From assembly GCF_030269925.1 (NCBI RefSeq), contig NC_085125.1, positions 1,766,501-1,830,500 of the forward strand: a stretch of 64,000 nucleotides of DNA, read 5' to 3'. The notes beneath the pieces are model-generated. The model saw only the letters and a list, made by a program, of their open reading frames with translations. It searched no databases and was not told the origin of the DNA. Source of the DNA: Bombyx mori. Lineage: Eukaryota; Arthropoda; Insecta; Lepidoptera; Bombycidae. Position numbers and translations under genes: made by a program. Shown piece after piece: positions 31,322-46,300 of this stretch. How positions within the stretch are numbered: position 1 is the first letter of the stretch; every line of letters starts with the position of its first letter.

Positions 31322-34300
31322 CTGTATTTATTTATTTATTTATTTATTTATTGTTAAATTTATTCCTTCCGATCTCATATGTACAAACAGTGGATTTTAC
31401 ATTTAAAATAACGCCCTCGGTCCTAAAGTTGGACGCTCATTACGTTTATTGCAAATGAAATATTTTACTTCGTTCAATATTTTCTAGTTTATTGATAGAA
31501 AATTACGATCGAATTATTTTAGCTTTAATATACATCAATTAAAGCAATTTCATTCACTGTACTTAGTGCGAATTTTTTAACTTCTCGATGGCGTAAAAGT
31601 TAACTTAGATTTGTATGTAGTTCGAACAGATTCCCTACGTTTGTCGCTAGGAGCGCTTTTCCAACTCCATTTGAGTCAACTTTTACGCGATCGAGACGTT
31701 AAAAAACACGCACTAAGCACACTAATCTCGGCATATATTATGTTATGTATATATCAGATACAGATTTACATATTTTATATATGTAACTAGCCGTATTCGC
31801 CCTCTTCGCTGCGCATTTAAAATTAACATTATTATTTATTGTCATTATTATTACTTTATTAGGGAGTCCAACACTCATATAAATATTAGCCTATCGATTA
31901 AGTACATGTGTATTTTCGACATGGATACCAAGTTTCAAGTCAATGGGATGCACGGTAGTTATAACGGAACATCCGTAAAAACCACTGTACATTTATATAT
32001 TAGTATAGAAAATGTAGCTACTTACCTCGGGAGCCGGCTGCGTAACCGCGCTAGCCGTCGTGAACTCATCCACTGTTGATTCTGTACAAGAAGCAAATGC
32101 TACTTCCAGTGACGAACGTGGGCTATTCTAGTTCCGACGATACCACGCGGATGGCGCAGATTCTTTACCATATACTACTACTACTACTTTTATACTATAA
32201 AATTATAATTTGCGTAATTACTGGTGGTAGGACCTCTTGTGTGTCCGCGCGGGTAGGTACCACCGCCCTGCCTGTTTCTGCCGTGAAGCAGTAATGCGTT
32301 TCGGTTTGAAGGGTGGGGCAGCCGTTGTAACTATACTGAGATTTTAGAACTTATATCTCAAGGTGGGTGGCGCATTTACGTTGTAGATGTGTATGGGCTC
32401 CAGTAACCACTTAACACCGGGTGGCCTGTGAGCTCGTCCACCCATCTAAACAATAAAATATATATATAGAGGAAATAAGGGCCCATTTCCAAGGTGTTAG
32501 ACGGTTGCCGGAGTTTGGGGAGATAATGCGGATGCCGCCACCCCGCTGAAGACATGATGTCGATATCTCTAATTTACAGTATTCCGGTTAACCCGTCCAT
32601 GTCTGTGTAAACGTCCAAATATTAAACGCAGTGTGGATTCCGTATGTACATCTATCAAATAGTACATTCTCGCCATAAAAATAATGAACTCCCACAGACC
32701 GGCATACTTTTTTGGTAATTTATATTTTACTCGTTCTAGAATATTTAAAACTGTTTAAAATGAACAATGTATGAACTGTATGGAATTGAGTGAATGAATC
32801 TAAATGGAATTTTACAAAACCCCAATTAGATTTAGAGAAAATCAGGTGTATTATATATTATCCGTGTCTGTTTTAGCATCCACACAGCTGTTTTACCATC
32901 ATTTGATCTGTCACACAATGCTTATGAATTTTTTCTTTGAAATCTTATGACAGCAGATTATTCTTGTTTCGGCTTCAACGTTTTCTTTAAGCCCTTTTTT
33001 CCTACCTAAGCTGATAGCCTTGAGAAACTATTAGTTCGAATGGACTAAATTGTCTTTTTTTTCCTACCTATTCTAGTAAACTCGAGGAGTTATTCTAGAT
33101 TCATCGAACTAGTAAGTGAGCTCACGGGGCTCAAACCGCGAGTGTTGTTAACACTGGCCCTAGAGCTCAAGAGCAGTGCTTCGCAGAATCTACCACCGGA
33201 ACGGAAACGCGACCCACTGGTAGTATACACAGTACATTGCTTCTTAAGTACGGCGTTAAGATGATAAGTAAGCTATGATTTACCTGGATCCCTTTCCGGC
33301 GTCTCTCTAGGCTCGTCTTGTATCAGAGAGAGAGTCATTTTACCGCTCACCACCATCTGGAATTTTCATAATAAAAATACAAAAAAATATATACGAAATT
33401 TGAGGGTACTCTCGTTAGATTATTACTTCACGATATTTTATTTTATCTCTTATTTGGTTTTGGTACTATGTCAATCATCAATGGTACGGAACGTCATTGG
33501 CGATGTCCGGACCCACTTCCCATTAGACGGGCAGAGTGTTCAATATTTGGGACTGCAAACAAGAATCGAATTCATAGAAGTATTGAATGTGATTGATGAC
33601 TTCCTTGCATATATTACAAAAGTTAACAGTGTTGTCATTTAGCAAAATTGTTAAGCTATTGCATAGCTTTTATCGCGGACTTTGATCGCGGCGACCGAAT
33701 CAAGAAATTCAGTAATGGAAATAAAACCTAACACCCCCCACTCCGCCTACCATGTAGCTCCCGTTCAAGACATTCACGCGTTGCGCTTGTGTAGTGTTTG
33801 TGAATAAGCGCGCGGCGTGACGACGCACTGCATGCGCATCATGAAAACTCTGCCCATCTCTTTCTCGAGCGGTCTAGCTTATGAGTGTGAATGGGACAGT
33901 TAATGTTTTGCTTTGGTTAACGTTTATAAATATAGCGTGGTATTATTTTATTATTGTTTTAATATTAAGTTATTATTGTCTAATTATAATTGCATAAGTT
34001 GATAAAAAATGCTATGCAATAGCTTTACCGCGGCAGTCCCCGAGTGCCACACGTGTTTTTTATTTGTTTTAATCACGTGAACTTGTTTTAATCATATCGA
34101 GTTTCTTAAGCCGTGCTTCTCTTACCGTATCGCTGGCCGGCGTCTGTCCCTCCGGTCTATCCTCGCCAAAGTCAGCGACGAGCACTCGAGACTTCTGAGG
34201 AATCTCTGCCTCTAGATATATCGACTTGACCTCCTCTGCCTCATGCTGGACACACCATGCGAGGAATATTCGTCAAACATCGGGGTTTTTAGCACATATG

Positions 34301-37300
34301 CACAATCACATGAAATTAAAAAAAACCTATAAACATAATAATATATTTTTTTTATTGCTTAGATGGGTGGACGAGCTCACAGCCCACCTGATGTTAACTA
34401 GTTACTGGAGCCCATCTACAACGTAAACCACCCACCTTGAGATATAAGTTCTAAGGTCTCAGTATAGTTACAACGGCTGCCCCACCCTTCAAACCGAAAC
34501 GCATTACTGCTTTACTACACGGCAGAAATAGTGGTGGTTACCTACCCGTGCGGATTCACCAAAGGTCCTAACCACCAGTAATACCACTCAAACCTATACA
34601 AACTTTAAAATCATGTTACAAAATTTTGTGAGCCTATTTAGAAAACGAATACAGATGATTCTTACATTGCTCGCAATCTAACACCATTAGGAATGGGCTG
34701 GCGTAAGAGGTCAACGGCCTCGAACTGTTTTTGCTTTAGATTACTGCTCCACAAAATGAGAACTTAAAAAAACAAGTACTCGTACCGCCACACACAAATC
34801 TAAGGTTATCGTGTCATGTTATACATTGACTATGAATAAAAGTTATTCTACCCTCAGATCACCATAATTCGTACTCAAATATTCTGAAAATAACAGGTAT
34901 TTAGCTAGAGCAGTATTAAAATAAAAAATATTAAATTTGTTACATCACTACGATATTATTTGAACTAAAATAATAAATTCCATTAAGCATATTAATAATT
35001 CTAATTAATATTAGGTCTGGTAGGTTAGTAGAAGTAGTTATTCGAGACATTTTAGTAGAAGAAGAACTGCTCAAATTTGCAGGAACAAAAAACCAAATTT
35101 ATTTTTATATTTATCTCAAATAACAAAATTAATAATAGTATATATAAATACAACTCAAATGCAATGTAAGCAGGTTTTTTTTAATTCTACAAATATGTAA
35201 ATGTCAGAAATTATTAAATAAAAATTACAATAATAATTAATTAGGTTCATCTCTGCACTCCCCTATGGTAGACTGTACAGAATGCCTATGGCATTAAGTC
35301 CGCCTTTATACTTTCTAGTATATTATGAAGTTATAAATAAATAAATAATATTATTGAGCAACTAAGCAGGAATGAATTTTTAAAAATTATCCCTAAGTAT
35401 AAAAATAAATAAAAACATTAAGCTTAATGAGACTTCTAATGTTATTTTATAAGTAATGTTATCACATCACCTAAAACATAATTATTATAGTAGGTATGTT
35501 TCAGAAATACTGTTATATGTTTTAATACAAGAATCTAACAGAGATAAAGATCTAAGCATCTACTTAATGTAAATGATTTAAGGGACCAACTGTTAGAACT
35601 GAAATGAATATTACAAGGACATTCCAGTCAGCCATCATTCAAATTTATAAAATTTAATTTTTTTATATTGTAACATACTTCTAATGTATTAAAGAAATCT
35701 GTGCCACCATTTTAGACACAACTTTTTTTATGTAATTAATAATATGAAAATTATATTCGCAAATTTCAGAAATCAGGATTAAACCAAAAAATGAACATTC
35801 GACTTTATGTTTGTTGATCGTCTTGGTAATATACTCAAATACCATACCCAGATAGAGCATTACTGGACGATAACCGAGCTTTTCTCCGTTTTTTTTTTTG
35901 ATAACGCCATCTTGTTGTGTCTTTGAAGCGGTTAGTTGCCCTCAATTAAGAAAAATAGTATTATTATTCGCCAATAGATGTCGGGAAGAGTTGATTATTG
36001 AAAACACGAATAAAATAACATTTTCTGAATATAAATCGTAGCTAGATCGATTTATCGCCCCCGAAATCCCCTGTATACTAAATTTTATGAAAATCGTTGG
36101 AGCCGTTTCCGTGATTCAGATTATAATATATATTAATATACAAGAATTGCTCGTTTAAAGTTATAAGATATATGAAAGACTATTTAATTCTTTAGTTTGA
36201 TTAGATCATTATCATTATCATATAAGGTTTGTACAATATGAATTGTACAGTATGGTCTCACCGGTCGAGCTTGCGTTAGGGGCGAAGGCGCCGGAGTCGG
36301 TGTCGCCGGAGACGAAGGCCTATGCCACGCTCCACCGTCAGCTACGTGCGTTGTTAGCTCCATGCCTACCACCTTTGTTATTGACATGTGACATAAGGTT
36401 AGAAACTTCGTGGAGAGGGCGGTAATGGTAATAGTAAATAATAATGCATTAGACTTGGTACAGTAAAAACAATAAAGATGCGGGATATTTAAAATGTATT
36501 TATTTTTAATAAATGTATACTACCAGATGGACAAATGTCATCCATGCCATGAACACTCAATTTTCTAAAAAAATTCTATATCATTTTATTTTATAGTCAC
36601 AGTAGAAAACTGAAATCGGACAAGTTATATCACATTGGAAAATAAAAATAAGATTTGAAACTCACCTTCACACTTCCGTTGTCTTGTTCCTCTTCCGATT
36701 CGTCTTTGATGGCTTCCTCCAGAAGATCTTCCGTCTTTTTGTTTTCTTCTAAAGTTTTAGCTTCATTAAGAAAATCTTCTGTTATGTTAGAAATATTATC
36801 TTTGACTACGTGACCATTTCCAGTCAATTTCAATAGATCATTCTCTTTCGGTTCCACTTCGATTTCTGGTCTCAGTTCTGTTTCGGCGGTTTGTACCTCA
36901 TCAATCACTTCAGTTTTTCTATCATTAGCTGGCGTTTCATCATCTTTATCAGTTTCATTTACGCGTGTCGTTGTTTCGTTTGATTTGTCGACTTCTTCTT
37001 GCACTGTATCATCTTTTTCCGGTGATGATTCTTTTGGCAGTGAACTTAATCTCAGATCATCTTCATCAGTGGCCGGTTCAGCTGATTGCTCATGTTCGGG
37101 AGTATCATCTGTCGGTTCGGATTTTGGAGGTTCCGACGGTGTCTGTGTTTTTTCAGGGCTGGCTTCTTTTAGTGGGGACGGTTCTCGTTCTCTCTCTTCG
37201 GAAGTTTCGCGATATTCACTGGTCACGATATGAACTGGACCGACGTTATGCAAGACGGTGCCATTCGTATAAGACCGAGAGGGATTCTCTGCAGCTTCCT

Positions 37301-40300
37301 GTGGAGTAACTCTACTTGAAACTAGGCCTAAATCATAGTAATTATTCAAGATAAGTTTTTTTATGAAAACGAACGCTAACTGGCTATCTACTACACGTTC
37401 CTTCCCTTCATTATTTAATAATTTTCTCGAAATGCTTCTAAACTAATTTCTAAGGTTGCTAAAAGCCAAAATTACAGAAAAAATTAAGCAATAGCCTACA
37501 AAACACGATACTGCATTAAAGGAACAAGCACTATATGCTAAATCATTTAGCTTAATTATAATGCCATATTTCCAGATCTGTAAAATACTAGTAACAGTTA
37601 TTTAAAATACATGTCTAATAGTTATGTGTTATAAACTACATCGAGTTTTTCTTTTCTAAATAATAAGCAGAGCTAATTACAACAAAATAAATAACTGTCG
37701 CAAGCTTCTGTCAAATGAAAAGAGTACAACTTTGGTAAATTTGTAACATTAGTTTTTTGTACGCTTTACATCGATGGCCCTTTTTTATAGATGGCTTCGA
37801 AATGTTAAAAAACAAGGCATATTAATATCGATTACTTTGTGAAATATATTTTTCTGGTAATGTTAAGTTTGACGGAACTTAAAATCGTTTATTTTCAGAA
37901 GTTTCACTCTCTTTCTTCCCTACTTGTTCGCTGGTAGTCTAATGGGCTATTCCAGTTTCGCGCGGACGGGTAGATGAGCTCACAGGCTCAATCTCTGAGA
38001 ATTTGCCAACAGCTAGCCCTATCAAGAGCAGTGTTTCGCAGAATCTATTACCGGATCGGAATCCCAACCCACTGAGAAGATCCGGCGGGAAACTCAATGG
38101 GTTGTGTCTGTGGGTTAAGTTGTACAACGAACCCTTCGTCGCATTCGACGGGTTCGACGAGGACGGCGACCGGTGCTTGAGGAGCCTAAGAACACCAAGA
38201 GTGGATCCAGGGGTTCCGGCAAGACACTCATATATATAATACCTGGTATTTTAGTTTAGTTAATCTAATTATATTAGGAACAGAGGGTAGTACTACGCAC
38301 AATACAAATTAAAAAAGCACAGGACAAGAACACATTAGAAAATAAAATTAAATAAACTTGCAATTACTCTCTAATTATTTTTATAAGTTAGATTTATATA
38401 TAATAATTAAAGATAATTTTTAGATGTAGTTCCTTAGGGTGGTAACATTAACAACTCTTTGGTAACAGATGTGCTGGCAGATGTTGACGAGAGAAAACAA
38501 CTAATGTCCACTTTAAACAGTATAAAAAAATTAAATAATTATTCATAGCAAAATAATATTTTTCAAAATAAGCTCTCAATGGTGACGCTTAGAATTGGTT
38601 AGGAATTGGTAGAGCAAGTGTTTACAAGATTTAACCTAAGCCAACAATAAAAACATAAGTTAAAATCCTCTAAAAATTAAGAATATACAGACAATATCCA
38701 AAGGTTCGGGTAATATGATAATATATCCAATGAGGTCAGTTCATATTCCGGAAAAGAAAGGCTTTTTCTAATAAGTTACCTTGGACTGAAACGTGGAAGG
38801 AATTAATGAAAATACATGTGGCATAATCGGATATTTCTAAACTTAATCAGTTACTAATGCCATAATGTGGGACTGAGGAGAACCTTGTATAGGTTTTGCC
38901 ATTGACTTCTGCATTCTACATTTATCTACAGGGTGCACATAAGACCTTTTAAATTTAATTTTAGACTTAGACCTTGAGTCTTTGGATGAAAAAATCGGAC
39001 TGCAGGAGCATTATGAGCTATCTAGCTTTTATTTTAAATGCATGTAGAAAAATCAAATACTAGAAATTATTGTCCTTCGGGGATTTGGGCATTCGCGTGG
39101 ACTCCTTAATCCAAGCCATTACTTAAACCCCATGTTCATATTATAAGATGAGCATACAGCCCATTTTATAGCGAACAAGGGCCTCTGTTGTTTGTGGACT
39201 TCAGCAATACCAGAGGCACCCTTGAGAACTCACTGAGAAAACTTGTGCGAAAGACAATTTTACAGTGTATAGGGAAAACTGTGAAGGAATCGGATTCGAC
39301 ACGGATAGAACAACACAAGTTTTCAAAAATAGTTACTATTCGAATTCAAGTCTTTAATTTTTGTTCAAATTGTCTAATTAAATCATATCATAAACCCATA
39401 AAGCATCTATAGCTATTTATACAATTATAAATGTAAAATTTGAAGGAGGAATTGAAATCGAATATTATGGGAAAAAATAACACAAAGCCGTTTTTCTATC
39501 ACATACATGTGCCAAATACCGAATTCTATTGAAAGCAATTACGGCTTCTGTGCCAAATACGCGCCACTTGATATAATTTGATGCAAATTTATCTCATTTT
39601 CTCAATAGAAACTAAAACCGCTATTGTTGTAGCTTTATCATACAGCTTTTCTGCATTACGTTGAGGGAAAGCTCCAAATAAAGTAAAAACACTGAAAATC
39701 CAAATTTAAAGCTGGTTTGGAAAGAAAATGTTATTAGTTAATATATTATTTTGGTCAGGAAATTAGGGCCCAAAAAATATTTAATTGCTAATTGCAAGGA
39801 CTATTTTTGTTTTAAAAAATTAAATGACATGATTCATATTTTATAAAAAAAATCCCTAATCACTGGTACACTCTGATACGCCATTCTGCTTATTTCGGTG
39901 GCTAAACAGCGGTTTCGTTTGAAAGGTTTTTATTGCTTTCAATTGGGTAGGGGACAGTGACTACCGCAATTACGTGTCATGGAATATCTCAACTGTCTGG
40001 TTTCCGTAGCAGCTAAAAACAATTAGAATTATTGTAATATTAAAATTACAAAATATGTGACTGTATTTGAAATGACGTGGATGGAAGCAAAAAAAGAATA
40101 GGAAATGCAAAAAAAAAACCACAAAGATAAGTTGTAGATCAGCAATGAATCCATACATTAAATATGGCTTTTGAATATAAAAAAAACGACTTTTATAGAT
40201 TCTTATATAACAGTATGATTGCATAGAAGCACTATCGGTCTACAAAATCGATTATTGTTTTAAACTAACTTTCATTAATTTCCAAAAGTGAACTGGGCAT

Positions 40301-43300
40301 CATTATGGTCACTACTGAATTCAACCAGTCTTATGATTCTTATGAATCTGGGGTGACCATGTGCCTGCAGGGTCATGATCGAAAACCTCAGTTCGATAAA
40401 TTCTATTCCTAATATTAAAAAATTATAATGGTTGGAATGTTTTCGAAGCCATATTTAATGTATAGGATAAGCAAGATGTTCCACGAGACATGCTTTTGAC
40501 CTGTCGCTGTTGATTGTTTGCTTCACTCGCCTCCATCTGGTCCTGCACTTCGGCTACCAATCCCGATATTGCCGTAACAACTGCGTCCGTAATTAATGCC
40601 ATTAATATTTAAATTTCATAATAACTGATGGATATTGCAAAATTGATTTTTATACAAGCAGACTCGTCAACAATGATAATTACACTTTTCAGATTAAGGA
40701 ATCAAATAAATCTGCCATTTTTATTTGGGGTCAAATTTGAAACGAAAATCCTTTGTAATTTAATTGTTGTGCCTGACCGAGACCGTTATGTATTCCAAAT
40801 TTATGAAGCACAATTTCAATTACCAAAAAATATCCATAATATCTCTGTTCCCCAATTATTCCCACAAAATAGTGGCAATTCATCTTCAACGTTTTAATTT
40901 GATTTCCTTAGTTTTATCTTGACCACATTAGCTACAGTTAGCTTCATTTTTATATTTTAATTACGCGGATTTAAGTTTGGATATCAATAAAACCTCTTTA
41001 AACTTCAAGCTTATGCGTTATAACTTTTCATAACAAAAAAATGGTAAAACGTATATTCAATCAAAAATAGAAATTATCAAAACAAATAATGAAGGACGCG
41101 CACACTAAAATAGAATAGATGCATCAGACGGCATGCTCCAACAGTTGGACCTGGGCCAAGTGTCGGTTAGTTACGACTACATATGTACACTTTAAGGGTT
41201 TTATCATTATTTTAAATCTGTTAAGGTTCTATGATTAATTAATTTTTCATATGTACCTAGGTGCGATACATATTTTTTGTTTAGAGTTGAGTATACTCAA
41301 TTTAGAAGTAGGCCATGTTTTTTAATCATTATTATTACGTAAATACTTCGAATAAAAACACTTTGGATAACCCCTAGTATGTAATGTATTCTCAAAACTA
41401 AATCCATATACACAATTTTTACAAAAGTACACGGGTATTTCTTTAGAGGAATATAGTAAAATATAATCAATATAACCTATACAATCTAATTCCAAGCTAC
41501 GACGTCTTAATTTAGAATCCACATGAAAATGTAATTCATTTGCATTAAATGTGCTTTTATATTCGTTATAATTATTTTCTTGAGATGTATTTATAGATTC
41601 ACTCTTAATAGGTTGTTAGCGATCACTAGTCACTCTGATCTACCAACTATCTTTGGAAAAAAAAAACACGCAAAGTTAAATATGAACCAACTTCAAAATG
41701 AAGGAAACTTTTTAAATTAATTATATATAGTTCATTTATTCTTTCATTGTCATTCTCACTACTATAGCAGTGGATGAATCTATTTCTTTGGTTCACATTT
41801 CAATATTTGTACCTCAAATTGTTTTGATATTAAAGAGGATTACGTGCAAATACTAATCGCAACTAAACCAAGAACAGAGAGCAACCGACACCATGCCACA
41901 AGCGGCTACGTACATCTATCACTCTATCACGGAACGCAAATGAATGACTTTGAGTGTCATAGCGAACATAATTCCGGGGACTGGAAATTCGAAGGTCATA
42001 TTTTCAAGGTATATCTAGACGATTTATTATTCATTCCTAAGAATTTTCTTTCCATTTATAAATCAGTGTTGCGAAATAGTAAAAGGCAAACAATGGTAAC
42101 GGCACCAATTTGGCTCGAATCAACAAGTAAATCTATTTTAGGAAAACTCATATTCAATTATTTATATTAACGTGAAAACAAACTATTTACCATAATGGGA
42201 TATCACAGTCGAAATAATTCCTATATTACGTTTCTAAATAGTATATAGTCTGTCTATAATCTAACTCTAAGCTAAATTTTTCCCAGTCCCCGTACAGTTC
42301 ACCACCCACTACAGTCGAATACCGCATCGCGTTGCGCTAGTTGGCCGACAATCCTTTGCATCGTTCTTTCGGTTTCGGCCAAACGTGCACGGAGCGCCTC
42401 CAGTTCCACGTCCCCTAATGAATTTACAGATCACTACGTCTATATAAAGACCATTTTTTTCTTATAGTATTGTGATTAGTGAACTGATCAACATCCTCAA
42501 AAGTGAACTGATCTCTAATTATGCTTTGCAAAATTTATTACACACCTTGTTTTTGATACATAACCATTTATTGATCCTAACCAAACAGCCAACTTATATT
42601 AATGAAATTAAAGAAAGAGTACAAATCTATTCAGACTTAATACTGAGAATTTTTTTGTACCGAGTTTTTTCTTTTGGATTTTTTTCATTTAAATATAATT
42701 AATTTGAAATACTTACTTGCGTCCCGTTCCTTTGGTCCTGCATGCGGTAAACGTGCCAATTAAATATTTCTATGTATTTAAATACGAGACCCTATTGAAT
42801 AGCTAAAAGAATAGAATAATTTTCAAAGAAACTACTGCTCAAACCGTCAACGAGACGAATGAACACTTACCAAGTTTATCGGGAGATGTTCTGGAATCGT
42901 CACGGAATACGCGCCGTCTGAAGCAAGGGTCTGGGCGGACTGGCTCATAGGGGGTACCAGCTCGCTTGAATAAGATCTAAAAATATGAGAAAATACGATA
43001 CTTGAGGAAAATACGTAGCCTGCTAACCAAAAACGCTAATGTCAATTCGGGCTTGCTTATGCTTTATCTTGGGGTGAATATACGATGAACTCGCTTATAT
43101 TCATCGGCATACCAAAAATGTGGTCTTGAGGTCTTGTGGTCTTGAGACTTTGAGGATAACAGTACACATATCCTGTACAAAATTTATAATTTCCGTAATT
43201 AGTTATTGTAGAGCATAGTGTAAGGCTATATGGGCAGGTACCATCAATTGGCTATATCATATAAATGATACATCGCCACATCGATATATATCGATGCATC

Positions 43301-46300
43301 GCCATAATGTCGATGACGGTATACACGCTGCGAAGTCTATGAGTTACGGTAATGAACACTAGAATCATACATACGTACACTCACACCTATAATGACCTAG
43401 TTAAATGATAACACGTAATGATTTCTCAACACTAGCCCGCGACATATGTTCACAACATAACCAAATCTAATCAAAGAAGGAGAGAGGGCCGGGAGATCAG
43501 TAATACAGGAGTTTGGCATAGTACAGACTTCAGCTCTTTTAAGGGCTATTAAATAAAGAGAATCATACCTTTAAGAGGGAAATAAGTATTATTGTTATAT
43601 TTTCAATTCAGCTTTGATGAATAGCCAGATAATATACAGTCATGACTGTCTGTACGATTATTAGTAGCATACAAGCATTCTGTAGTACCAGCCACCTCGA
43701 GCTACTATTATTCCCATCATTCCTAGGTCCTCCTCCATCATTCATCATCACTAAACTTAATTTTATTCAGCAGGATGGTTCAACTTTGTCTATTCGCCAA
43801 CCGCCTTGCCTATGTCCTGCTTATCCCTATGCCTGTTTGAGTGCAATGCTGTTGTTCTATGGGCTGTGAGCCGAAATGTTGCTAGTATGCTATGACCTTA
43901 CCTTACTTAGAGTGTAGACGAAGAAGACCACAATGCAAACCGTGTATATTGGCATTATAAAGCCCATCGAAGTCTTAGGAGCCGCGACGGGACCTCCCGG
44001 TGATCCCAATGGCGGGCGCATCCCTGGTATCGGCGGAGGCTGTGTTGTGAAAAAAGTATTATGTTAGTTATAAGCTTAAAACCAGCTTTAAGTTTTATCT
44101 TACTGGCCCTTCCCCTCAGATACACTTGAGGCAAGAACTAATAAACTCTAAGTCGTTGAATCTGGATTGTTTATTATTGGACATGCAATCGAAAAATATT
44201 ATCTTCCTCTAGGGAGGTAGTTATAAATGAGTTGTTAATAAAACACTTCAATCAATGTATTAGTAATTCAAAACACAAAAGATACACATACAAGTTAGGT
44301 ATATTAATGTTAAAATGATTAAATCCTTAATTATTGTTTTCGAACTGGCCATTATATGATAAAGTTGATTTTACAAACAATATAACGCCATCTGTTTTGA
44401 GCAGATATTTTTGTAATGGCGATATGTTAATATTTCGAATTGGTTGCATTAACATTAATTGAGAAAAGAAAATTAGGTACAAACTCGAGACCTCAGTTTC
44501 CTTATTAACAACATTATCTGTTGATGAAACTATTGGATGGTTTCCTAAAAATAATTTTACTGCAAATTCGCATCAACTTTCACGCCACTAATAAAATTAA
44601 ATCGGTCTTATTACCTAAATACAAATTCACATATCTATTCTTTACTCAAATAATCATACAAGTCATCATATTAAATTACAAATCCTCTCTTGTCAATTTG
44701 ATCTTAAGCTACACTTCTATTTTTCCTTTATCTTTAACTAAAATTTTCTCTTTAATTGACTACTAATTAAATCAATTAATATGAAGAATTTTCGTCAAAA
44801 AAAAACAATATTAGAATCTTTAACTTAATTTATAATTCATAAACTGTGTTTGGTACATCATCGAGTACTATACATAAATCGCGATAAAATTCATTCATAT
44901 CCCCCCTACCTTAATGGATTTTTCTTTCATCTTCACGTATCAAAACTTTTTGCACAACTATAAATAATATATCAATTTATGCATTCAATAATGAGACCAA
45001 AACATGTAGTGTAACGATGGTCCCAAACAAACTGAACGGAATCGGGCAGGGTATGACGGAGCTGTGCAGAGTCGCGGTTTGATCATTTCCTGTGTTTATA
45101 CGCAGTTTAGACAGACGCACACGACTGTTTCGTTGGAAGAGATATTTTTATCGTGACGTCATTTGATACAGTATCATTTATGCGCAGGTCGGCGTGGCCT
45201 AAAGGATAAGACGTCCGGTGCATTCGTATTGAGCGATGCAACGGTGTTCGGATCCCGCAGGCGGGTACCAATTTTTCTAATGAAATACGTGCTCGACAAA
45301 TGTTCACGATTGACTTCCACGTGGACGAGCTCACAGCCCACCTGGTGTTAAGTGGTTACTAGAGCCCATAGACCTCTACAACGTCTCAAGTATAGTTACA
45401 ACGGCTGCCCCACCCTTCAAACCGAAACGCATTACTGCTTCACGGCAGAAATAGGCAGGGTGGTGGTACCTACCCGCGCGGACTCTTTAAGTGGTCCTAC
45501 CACCAGTAATTACGCAAAATATAATTTTTGCGAGTTTAATTTCTCGGCATTCGGCTTATCTCTCCTCTTAACAGTTTGTCTTTCGACAAAGGCCTCTAAT
45601 GATTTCCATTCGTTTCAAAATATGTACCATTATCAGTTTTTAAAGTTGAAGGGTTTCGGTATTAATACAGTATAATATTATTTAAGATATTAAACATATT
45701 AACATTTATAGATATTAACATTTACATCGTGCAACCAAACTGTCCAATGCCATTTTTCTCCCCTGTATCTAATACCTGTTTATAGTTTGCTTCTAGAATT
45801 CATATATCTGATGAAAAGAACCATTTGGTCAAAAGGCCAAATGAATAACCTCGAAATGGTATCTCATTCTCGATGGACTGATGGATTTTTAAGGGGTTTG
45901 AAATACTTTTTTATTTATTTATTTATACTTATTGTACACAAAAAGAAAATACAATAAAAACAGATTTAAAGAATGTCTAAATACTATGTACAAAGGCGAG
46001 CTTAACTCATTCATGAGTTTTCTTCCAGCAAACCATTATCAGAGAGAAATACGATGTATAAGAGGGGAATAGTGTACAATATAAGAGCTATTAAAGCATG
46101 ATTTTTAAATTAAGCATTAAAAAAAAATCTAATATTAAATGAAAAATACATATAAATACATAAAACAATAACTTAAATACGATTAAAGTGACAGGAAATG
46201 TTTCATCATTTGACTTTTAAAAACTTCTAGAGAGGAACTAGCACGAATAGGTTGAGGGAGAGAATTCCATAATCGCACTGCTTGTATTGTGAATACATGT

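Noticed and set aside
31164..31406. Ser-rich plus-strand frame
   Set aside because: Complement of the poly-Glu RIC3 exon; the minus-strand reading has matching splice phases.
36965..37309. Plus-strand frames opposite RIC3 exon 7
   Set aside because: Shadows of an acidic low-complexity exon; the minus strand joins in frame with other RIC3 exons.
41844..42170. 108-codon plus-strand frame in RIC3 intron
   Set aside because: No recognised motif, no clear splice signals, AT-rich composition. Possibly eroded repeat; left unannotated.
43255..43330. Palindromic atcgatatatatcgat cluster
   Set aside because: Short AT-rich palindrome expected in such sequence; no other structure around it.
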